Positions 1 to 5,615 of a stretch of DNA of 6,548 bases are shown in pieces. Source of the DNA: Magnetospirillum sp. GTDB lineage: Bacteria; Pseudomonadota; Alphaproteobacteria; Rhodospirillales; Magnetospirillaceae. A model generated the notes under the pieces. That model worked only from the letters and a program-made list of their open reading frames with translations. It was not told the origin of the DNA and did not search any database. Each line of letters begins with the position of its first letter. The first letter of the stretch is position 1. A program made the translations under genes and the position numbers. Location of the stretch: contig JAIWOG010000315.1 in NCBI GenBank assembly GCA_020217035.1, positions 1-6,548 of the forward strand, written 5' to 3'.

Positions 1-2406
1 GGATCGGACCCCGTCCGCGGCCCCGCGCCGAATGCGGTGCGCACCCAGGTTCCGTCGTCCCTGCCGACGGTACGGCCGACCGGAGCGCAAGCCCTTCCCA
101 GCGGCCCCCGCCCCTCCGACGTCGGCGGCTGGGGCGACGCCTGGGGAAGCGAAGCCGCCGGCCGCACGGCGCCGGCGGTCCGGGCCACCGGCGAGGGACA
201 ATCTTCCCCCGCCCCAGAGCGGGCAACCAGCGTCGCCACCACGCCGGACAACCGTGTCGAGGTCAACGCCCAGCTTCCCGGTGGGCCGGGCGACACCGAG
301 GAACCGGTGCAGTTGACCGCCGACCAGATCATCCACGACCGCGAGCTGGGAATCGTCACCGCCAAGGGACGGGTCGAGATCGTCCAGACCAACAACCGCA
401 CCCTGGTGGCCGATACCGTCAGCTACAACCTGAAGCAAGACATCATCGCCGCCTCGGGCAACGTGGTGGCAACCGAACCCAGCGGCGAAGTGATCTTCGC
501 CGATTATTTCGAGCTGACCGGCGACTTCAAGGACGGCGTCGCACAGGAGATCAAGGTGATCCTGGCCGATTCCTCGCGGATCGGCGCCACCAGCGGCGTG
601 CGGGTCGGCGGCAACCGCACCGATTTCGACAACGGCATCTACACCGCCTGCGAACCCTGCCGCCGCAAGCCCGACCAGACGCCGTTGTGGCAGGTCAAGG
701 CGGTGCGCGTCACCCACAACCAGGCCGACCAGGAAATCGAATACCGCGACGCCTGGATGGAATTCGCCGGCATCCCGGTCATGTACACCCCCTATATGTC
801 CCATCCCGACCCCACCGTGCGGCGCCGCAGCGGCTTTCTGATGCCGTCGGCCAGCATGTCGTCGAACCTTGGGGCCAACGTGGCAACGCCCTATTACTGG
901 GCCATCGCCGACAACCAGGACTTGACCTTCACCCCGCGTTTCCTGTTTCCCAATTCCAGCACCACCAAGGTTCCTGCCTTGGAGAACAAAGGACGCTCGG
1001 TGCTGCAGCGCGTGGTGTTGAACGGCGAGCATCGCTGGGTGGGGGCCGAGGGCGAAACCAAGACGGTGGCCAGCTTGACCGCCGACAAGTATTCCGCCGA
1101 CCTGCGCGGCCATATCGACGCCAGCGGCCGCTTCGACCTCAGCAATGTCTGGCGTGCCGGCTATCAGGTTCAGCGCTCCAGCGACGACACCTATACCGGC
1201 ATCTACGGCTACTCCTTCCAACGCAATCAGCCATGGCTGACCACCCGGCCTTATCTGGAAGGGTTCGGCCGTCGCAACTACGCCGTCCTGGAGGCATTCT
1301 CCTATCAGGGGCTGCGAGAACAGGACGATCCCAGTTCCTCGCCCCTGGTGCTGCCCCACGCCAGCTTCAGCCACATGAGCATGCCGTCGTCGCGCGGGGG
1401 TTATTGGACCATCGACACGGACATGCTGTCCTACGCCCGCAGCGAAGGTCTTGCCGCCAACCGTTTGTCCACCAAGGTCGCCTGGAACCGCCCCTTCCTG
1501 GGTCGCATGGGCGACATCACCGACTTCAGCGCGTCGCTGCGTGGCGATGGCTATCACGCCGATCATCTCGACAACAACGACGGATCGGCCAACAGCGGGC
1601 GCGTGGTCCCGCAAGTCTCGTTGAATTGGCGCCAGCCTTTCATCCGGCAAAGCGCCACCCTGCCGCAAATTGTCGAACCCCTGCTGATGGTCGCCGCCAG
1701 CCCCAACGGCGGCAACCCCCGCAAGCTTCCCAACGAAGATTCACAAACCTTCGAGCTGGACGAGATCAACGCGCTAAGCCCCGACCGCATGACCGGCCTG
1801 GACCGGGTGGAAGGCGGCGTGCGCGGCGGCTATGGCCTGCGTTGGAGCGCCTATCCGTCCAGGGGCGGCTATGTCACCGCACAAGTGGCGCAAGGATGGC
1901 GCGCCCGCAAGGACAGCACCTACGCCCCCGGTCAGGGTTTCGACGACTACCTGTCCGATTATGTCGGCCGCCTGGACATCGCCCCCACCGGAAACCTGGC
2001 GCTGTTGAACCGTGTGCGTCTGGACAAGGACACCTTGACCTTGCGGCGCAATGAAAACACCCTGAGCGTTGGCTCGCCCTTGATGCGCTTTTCCACCACC
2101 TATCTGATGTTGGAAAAATCGGGAACCGCCGATCAACGTTTCGACCGTCGCCACGCCCTGGTCAACACCCTGACATCGAGCATTTCCCGTTATTGGCAGG
2201 TGGCGGCCACGGTTTCGTCGGATTTGACCAACGGGGGGGACGTGCAAAGCTGGGGGGGCAAGGCCACCTATTCCGACGAATGCTTCGCCTTCGTCACCGA
2301 CCTGCGGCGCAACACCACCCAGGACCGTGATGACATGGCCGGCTACACTTTGACCTTCAACATTGTGTTCCGCACCTTGGGCGACCTGCCGCTCAACGTG
2401 TTCTAG
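1..2406 (+). CDS. lptD: LPS-assembly protein LptD, 5'-partial
   Basis: This is the outer-membrane beta-barrel of the LPS translocon, which takes LPS from the periplasmic LptA bridge to the cell surface. The frame is open from base 1, and no signal peptide follows the first possible start (GTG 37), so the true start lies upstream; 801 codons are visible. Visible residues 1-100 are a low-complexity Pro/Ala/Gly-rich linker. The OstA/LptA-like jellyroll begins near VQLTADQI (about 103) and runs to about 250, with repeated beta-strand motifs such as ASGNVVATEPSGEVIFADY. The barrel follows from about MYTPYMSHPDPTVRRRSGF (261 onward). The end GYTLTFNIVF...NVF looks like a final strand with a BAM-type beta-signal. 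Only three cysteines are visible: C217 and C220 (CEPC) and C761 (SDECFAF). E. coli LptD has four, including an adjacent C-terminal pair. The family call is firm; the missing N-terminus is not assessable. Confidence 0.93.
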   Translation, partial: GSDPVRGPAPNAVRTQVPSSLPTVRPTGAQALPSGPRPSDVGGWGDAWGSEAAGRTAPAVRATGEGQSSPAPERATSVATTPDNRVEVNAQLPGGPGDTEEPVQLTADQIIHDRELGIVTAKGRVEIVQTNNRTLVADTVSYNLKQDIIAASGNVVATEPSGEVIFADYFELTGDFKDGVAQEIKVILADSSRIGATSGVRVGGNRTDFDNGIYTACEPCRRKPDQTPLWQVKAVRVTHNQADQEIEYRDAWMEFAGIPVMYTPYMSHPDPTVRRRSGFLMPSASMSSNLGANVATPYYWAIADNQDLTFTPRFLFPNSSTTKVPALENKGRSVLQRVVLNGEHRWVGAEGETKTVASLTADKYSADLRGHIDASGRFDLSNVWRAGYQVQRSSDDTYTGIYGYSFQRNQPWLTTRPYLEGFGRRNYAVLEAFSYQGLREQDDPSSSPLVLPHASFSHMSMPSSRGGYWTIDTDMLSYARSEGLAANRLSTKVAWNRPFLGRMGDITDFSASLRGDGYHADHLDNNDGSANSGRVVPQVSLNWRQPFIRQSATLPQIVEPLLMVAASPNGGNPRKLPNEDSQTFELDEINALSPDRMTGLDRVEGGVRGGYGLRWSAYPSRGGYVTAQVAQGWRARKDSTYAPGQGFDDYLSDYVGRLDIAPTGNLALLNRVRLDKDTLTLRRNENTLSVGSPLMRFSTTYLMLEKSGTADQRFDRRHALVNTLTSSISRYWQVAATVSSDLTNGGDVQSWGGKATYSDECFAFVTDLRRNTTQDRDDMAGYTLTFNIVFRTLGDLPLNVF

Positions 2407-2440
2407 ATCACGCAGCGGGCGATATCGTTTCCCCGCGACA

Positions 2441-2447
2441 GGAAGGA
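2441..2447 (+). promoter_or_regulatory. Ribosome binding site of surA
   Basis: GGAAGGA lies six bases before the ATG at 2454 and is a good match to the Shine-Dalgarno consensus. It is the strongest such site in the window and fixes the surA start, which also gives a well-formed signal peptide. No convincing promoter is seen in the 47-base lptD-surA gap, so surA is probably expressed from the upstream transcript. Confidence 0.7.
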
Positions 2448-2453
2448 CGTGAC

Positions 2454-3722
2454 ATGCTTTCTCGATTCATCGCCCCTTGCGTCTTGGCGGCATCCTTGGC
2501 TTTCTCGGCGACGCACCATGCCGCCAACGCGCAATTGGTCGACAGGGTGGTCGCGGTGGTCAATGACGAAGCCATTTCGTTCCGTGACCTTGACGCCCGG
2601 CTGCGTCTGGCCTTGGTCTCGTCCAACATTCCCGACACCCAGGACGCGCGTCAACGCATCCTGCCGCAGGTGTTGCGCAAGATGATCGACGAACGACTGC
2701 AATTGCAGGAAGCGCAGAAGCAGAACATCGCCCTCAGCAATGCCGACGTCGACGGCGCCATCGCCATGATCGAACAGCAAAACCGCATGCCTCGCGGAAT
2801 GTTGCTGTCCGGTTTGGCCCGTCAGGGAATCGACCCGTCCCGGGTGCGCGAACAGATCAAGGCCGATATGACCTGGTTGCGTCTGGTCAGCCGCATGGCC
2901 GCCTCGCAAATCCGCATCGGCGAGGAAGAAGTCAACGACCGCCTGCAAAGCATCGCCGAGCGCCAAGGCCAGCGCGAAGTCCATGCCGCCGAAATCTTCC
3001 TGCCGGTGGACAATCCCGAGCAAGAAGCGGAATCCCGTGCCTTGGGCGAAAAGCTGATGGAAGGGTTGCGGGCGGGCACCCCGTTCTCGGCGCTGGCCCG
3101 TCAGTTCTCGCGGTCGCCGACCTCGGCCAATGGCGGTTTGCTGGGCTGGGTGTCACCGGGCATGGTGGACGACGAAATGTCCGCCATCCTGGAACGGCTG
3201 GAACGGGGCCAGACGTCGGAACTGGCTCGCACCTCGGCTGGTTTCGTCATCATGACCATCCTTGATACCCGTATCGTCGGTCAAACCGTCGATCCGGACA
3301 ACAGCACCGTCACCCTGGCCCGCATGGTTCTACCGACCCCCGCGGGGGCGCCGCCGAAGAGCGAATTGATGGAGCGCGCCGCCAAGCTGACCAGAAACAC
3401 GCCCAACTGCGCTGCCTTCGACGGCTTGGCGGCCAAGGCCGGGGCGACCACCACCCGGGTCGGACCGACACGGGTGGGCGAGCTTGCCGCCGACCTGAAG
3501 CGGGCCGTCGCCGGCCTTCGCGGCAACCAGGTTTCACCCCCGGTCGATTCCCCCGAGGGCATTGTCGTCGCCATGGTTTGCGACTTCCAGGAATCCCTGG
3601 TCGCCACCCCACCGACGGCGGAACAAGTGCGGCGCCAGATCGAGGAAGAACGCCGCGACATGCTGAGCCGGCGCTATATCCGCAACCTGCGTCGTGCCGC
3701 CTTCATCGACGTCCGCATGTGA
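2454..3722 (+). CDS. surA: Periplasmic chaperone / peptidyl-prolyl isomerase SurA
   Basis: SurA escorts unfolded outer-membrane proteins, LptD among them, across the periplasm to the BAM complex. The 422-residue length is close to E. coli SurA (428). Residues 1-26 form a Sec signal peptide: a short basic start, a hydrophobic core, then ANA before Q27. C9 lies in the core without a lipobox, so this is not a lipoprotein. Residues 27 to about 170 are the N-terminal chaperone domain, opening with QLVDRVVAVVNDEAIS. Residues 174-273 are a canonical parvulin domain with REVHAAEIF, the GGLLGW motif (227-232) and a closing VIMTILDTR. Residues about 286-385 resemble a second parvulin domain but lack the GG-LGW signature, so it is probably inactive as an isomerase. 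The final helix (about 386-422) is highly charged and matches the C-terminal segment that packs on the chaperone core in SurA. Family certain; activity of the individual domains is inferred. Confidence 0.95.
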   Translation: MLSRFIAPCVLAASLAFSATHHAANAQLVDRVVAVVNDEAISFRDLDARLRLALVSSNIPDTQDARQRILPQVLRKMIDERLQLQEAQKQNIALSNADVDGAIAMIEQQNRMPRGMLLSGLARQGIDPSRVREQIKADMTWLRLVSRMAASQIRIGEEEVNDRLQSIAERQGQREVHAAEIFLPVDNPEQEAESRALGEKLMEGLRAGTPFSALARQFSRSPTSANGGLLGWVSPGMVDDEMSAILERLERGQTSELARTSAGFVIMTILDTRIVGQTVDPDNSTVTLARMVLPTPAGAPPKSELMERAAKLTRNTPNCAAFDGLAAKAGATTTRVGPTRVGELAADLKRAVAGLRGNQVSPPVDSPEGIVVAMVCDFQESLVATPPTAEQVRRQIEEERRDMLSRRYIRNLRRAAFIDVRM

Positions 3723-3732
3723 CGACCACGCC

Positions 3733-4740
3733 ATGAGCACGCCCAAGCCCCTGGCCCTGACCATGGGCGAGCCGGCGGGGATCGGCGGCGAGCTGACCCT
3801 GCTGGCTTGGCAGCGCCGCCGCCTTTTGCCCCGCCCCTTCATCGCCGTGGACGACCCGCATCGACTGAGGCGCTTGGCGGCCCGGCTGGGATGGGACGTG
3901 CCCATGGTCGAAGTCGATTGCGCCGCCGATGCCGTCGGTATATTCGACCGTGCCTTGCCGATCCTTCCACAATGTTTGTCGGTGCCGGCCGAACCCGGCC
4001 GCCCCGATCCCGCCAACGCCCCGGCGGTCATCGACTCGATCCGCCGGGCGGTCCAGTTGGCCCAAGCCGGCGATTGCGCGGCGCTGGTCACCAATCCCAT
4101 CCACAAGGCGGTGCTGTACCAGGCGGGCTTCGGCTTTCCCGGCCACACCGAGTACCTGGCCCACCTGCTGGGCCAGGACGGGGCCGAGGTGATGATGCTG
4201 GCCTGTCCGCAATTGCGGGTCGTGCCGGTGACCATCCACGTCTCCTTGGCCCAAGCCGCAGCCAGCCTGCGGACCGAAGCCATCGTCCATGCCGGGCGGG
4301 TCGCCGCCGCCGCCTTGCAGCGGGATTTCGGCATTTCCCGGCCACGGCTGGCGGTCGCCGGCCTCAATCCCCATGCCGGCGAGGACGGCACCATGGGCAC
4401 CGAGGACCGGGACATCGTCGCCCCAGCCGTCGCCGCCCTGCAAGCCATGGGCATCGACGCCAAAGGCCCGCTGCCGGCCGACACCCTGTTCCACGCCCGC
4501 GCCCGCGCCGAATACGACTTGGCGCTGTGCATGTATCACGACCAGGCGCTGATCCCCATCAAGACCATCGATTTCGACGGCGGCGTCAACGTCACCCTGG
4601 GGCTGCCCGTCATCCGCACATCGCCCGACCACGGCACCGCCTTTGCTTTGGCCGGCAGCGGCCAGGCCAATCCCGACAGCCTGATGGCCGCCCTGACCAT
4701 GGCCGCCCACATGGCCGACAACCGGAGCCGCGTTCCGTGA
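3733..4740 (+). CDS. pdxA: 4-hydroxythreonine-4-phosphate dehydrogenase PdxA
   Basis: PdxA is the NAD-dependent, metal-requiring cytoplasmic dehydrogenase of the DXP-dependent pyridoxal phosphate pathway. It oxidises 4-phosphohydroxy-L-threonine to the 3-amino-2-oxopropyl phosphate that PdxJ condenses with deoxyxylulose phosphate. The 335 residues open with LALTMGEPAGIGGE, the family's N-terminal signature. Metal-ligand histidines are visible at H169 (IHVSL), H214 (GLNPHAGE) and H269 (MYHDQ), each three positions after the E. coli ligands H166, H211 and H266. GHTEYLA (137-143) and VIRTSPDHGTAF are also conserved. I chose ATG 3733. A longer frame from GTG 3694 would overlap surA and add 13 residues outside the family's usual N-terminus. 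No clear Shine-Dalgarno precedes ATG 3733, and it sits 10 bases after the surA stop, so translation may depend on ribosomes finishing surA. Confidence 0.95.
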   Translation: MSTPKPLALTMGEPAGIGGELTLLAWQRRRLLPRPFIAVDDPHRLRRLAARLGWDVPMVEVDCAADAVGIFDRALPILPQCLSVPAEPGRPDPANAPAVIDSIRRAVQLAQAGDCAALVTNPIHKAVLYQAGFGFPGHTEYLAHLLGQDGAEVMMLACPQLRVVPVTIHVSLAQAAASLRTEAIVHAGRVAAAALQRDFGISRPRLAVAGLNPHAGEDGTMGTEDRDIVAPAVAALQAMGIDAKGPLPADTLFHARARAEYDLALCMYHDQALIPIKTIDFDGGVNVTLGLPVIRTSPDHGTAFALAGSGQANPDSLMAALTMAAHMADNRSRVP

Positions 4741-5576
4741 CCGAACTGCCCCCCTTGCGTGACGTGCTGGCCGCCCATGGATTGACCGCCCGCAAATCCC
4801 TGGGCCAGCACTTCCTGCTGGATCTGAACCTGACCGGGCGCATCGCCCGCGCCGCCGGACGCCTGGAAACCGGCACCACCATCGAGATCGGCCCCGGTCC
4901 CGGCGGCCTGACGAGGGCGTTGTTGGACGCCGGCGCCCGCCATGTCGTCGCCGTCGAACGCGACGACCGCGCCATCGCCATCCAGAACGAAATCGCCGCC
5001 GCCTATCCCGGCCGCCTGGACATCATCGCCGACGACGCCCTGAAGGTGGACGCCGCCGATCTGGGCGAAGCGCCACGCCGCATTGTCGCCAACCTGCCCT
5101 ACAACATCTCGACGGTGTTGCTGCTGAACTGGCTGCGGCGCATCGACCGTTTCGAAAGCCTGACCTTGATGTTCCAAAAAGAGGTGGTGGACCGTCTGGC
5201 GGCGGCGCCGCGCAGTCCGGATTACGGCCGTCTTTCGGTGATCACCCAATGGCTGTGCGAGGTTCGCCCGCTGTTCAACGTGGACAAGCGCGCCTTCACC
5301 CCGCCGCCCGCCGTCATGTCCACGGTGGTGCAATTGCTTCCCCGTCCGCATCCCTTGGCCGAGGCCCGCCTGGAAACCCTGGAACGGGTCACCGCCGCCG
5401 CTTTCGGACAACGCCGCAAGATGCTGCGCTCCAGCCTGAAAGCCTTGGGACGAGCCGAGGAATTGCTGGAAGCCGCCGCCATTCCCGCTACCGCCCGGGC
5501 CGAGGAACTGAGCGTCGAGCAATTCTGCACCCTGGCACGTCTGCTGGATAGCGCCCAGTCATACGTAATACCTTGA
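4737..5576 (+). CDS. rsmA: 16S rRNA (adenine1518/1519-N6)-dimethyltransferase RsmA (KsgA)
   Basis: RsmA dimethylates the two adjacent adenines in the 3'-terminal helix-45 loop of 16S rRNA, a late checkpoint in 30S subunit assembly, with S-adenosylmethionine as donor. The 279 residues compare with 273 in E. coli. Visible motifs in order: RKSLGQHF (19-26), the SAM-binding IEIGPGPGG (49-57), the acidic VAVERD after the next strand, catalytic motif IV NLPYNIS (119-125), QKEVVDRLAA, FTPPPAV (187-193), and AFGQRRKMLRSSLK in the C-terminal domain. The start is GTG 4737, which overlaps the pdxA stop in the four bases GTGA. No in-frame ATG lies near, and any later start would approach or cut into the RKSLGQHF motif. 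The overlap suggests translational coupling to pdxA. The frame stays open upstream through pdxA, but that stretch is a high-GC shadow and not part of this protein. Confidence 0.95.
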   Translation: MTELPPLRDVLAAHGLTARKSLGQHFLLDLNLTGRIARAAGRLETGTTIEIGPGPGGLTRALLDAGARHVVAVERDDRAIAIQNEIAAAYPGRLDIIADDALKVDAADLGEAPRRIVANLPYNISTVLLLNWLRRIDRFESLTLMFQKEVVDRLAAAPRSPDYGRLSVITQWLCEVRPLFNVDKRAFTPPPAVMSTVVQLLPRPHPLAEARLETLERVTAAAFGQRRKMLRSSLKALGRAEELLEAAAIPATARAEELSVEQFCTLARLLDSAQSYVIP

Positions 5577-5581
5577 TTTTG

Positions 5582-5609
5582 TTGACCAAAGCATCGTCCA
5601 TGCTATGGT
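5582..5609 (+). promoter_or_regulatory. Candidate sigma70-type promoter with extended -10
   Basis: TTGACC (5582-5587) matches the -35 consensus TTGACA at five of six bases. After a 16-base spacer, TATGGT (5604-5609) matches TATAAT at four of six, and TG at 5601-5602 gives the extended -10 spacing TGnTATGGT. It lies in the only intergenic gap that separates genes of unrelated function in this window, in a locally AT-richer stretch. The start point would be about seven bases after the -10, at or beside the ATG at 5616. The call rests on motif matching only. Confidence 0.45.
5585..5609. repeat. Imperfect inverted repeat, possible operator
   Basis: The left arm ACCAAAGCAT (5585-5594) and right arm ATGCTATGGT (5600-5609) pair at nine of ten positions around a five-base centre; the only mismatch is A5589 against A5605. 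The dyad covers the end of the candidate -35, the whole spacer and the -10. A repressor site would fit this placement. An intrinsic terminator for rsmA is less likely because no T-run follows the repeat on either strand. Confidence 0.5.
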
Positions 5610-5615
5610 GACGCC

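Noticed and set aside
687..2054. 455-codon open frame in another + frame inside lptD
   Set aside because: Its translation is Arg/Pro/His/Gln-rich with no motif, while the overlapping lptD frame has clear family features. Long shadow frames are common at this GC content.
2415..2436. Possible hairpin between lptD and surA (GCGGG with CCCGC around the palindrome CGATATCG)
   Set aside because: The stem is only five pairs with a 12-base loop and no T-run follows, so it is not a credible terminator. It is too weak to call regulatory.
3694..3732. Earlier GTG start for pdxA, overlapping surA
   Set aside because: It adds 13 residues that do not resemble the family N-terminus and has no ribosome site. 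ATG 3733 gives the usual length.
3807..4736. rsmA frame extended upstream through pdxA, as a possible fusion
   Set aside because: The extension is low-complexity Arg/Pro/Gly and lies wholly under a well-conserved pdxA. RsmA starts normally at GTG 4737 with the usual family length.
3534..5522. Long minus-strand open frames opposite surA, pdxA and rsmA
   Set aside because: They mirror the codon pattern of the sense genes, have no recognisable motifs, and lie antisense to firmly identified genes.
5585..5609. Inverted repeat as an intrinsic terminator of rsmA
   Set aside because: No T-run follows the dyad on either strand, the A/T-rich bases lie before it, and it overlaps promoter-like elements. 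An operator role is more consistent.
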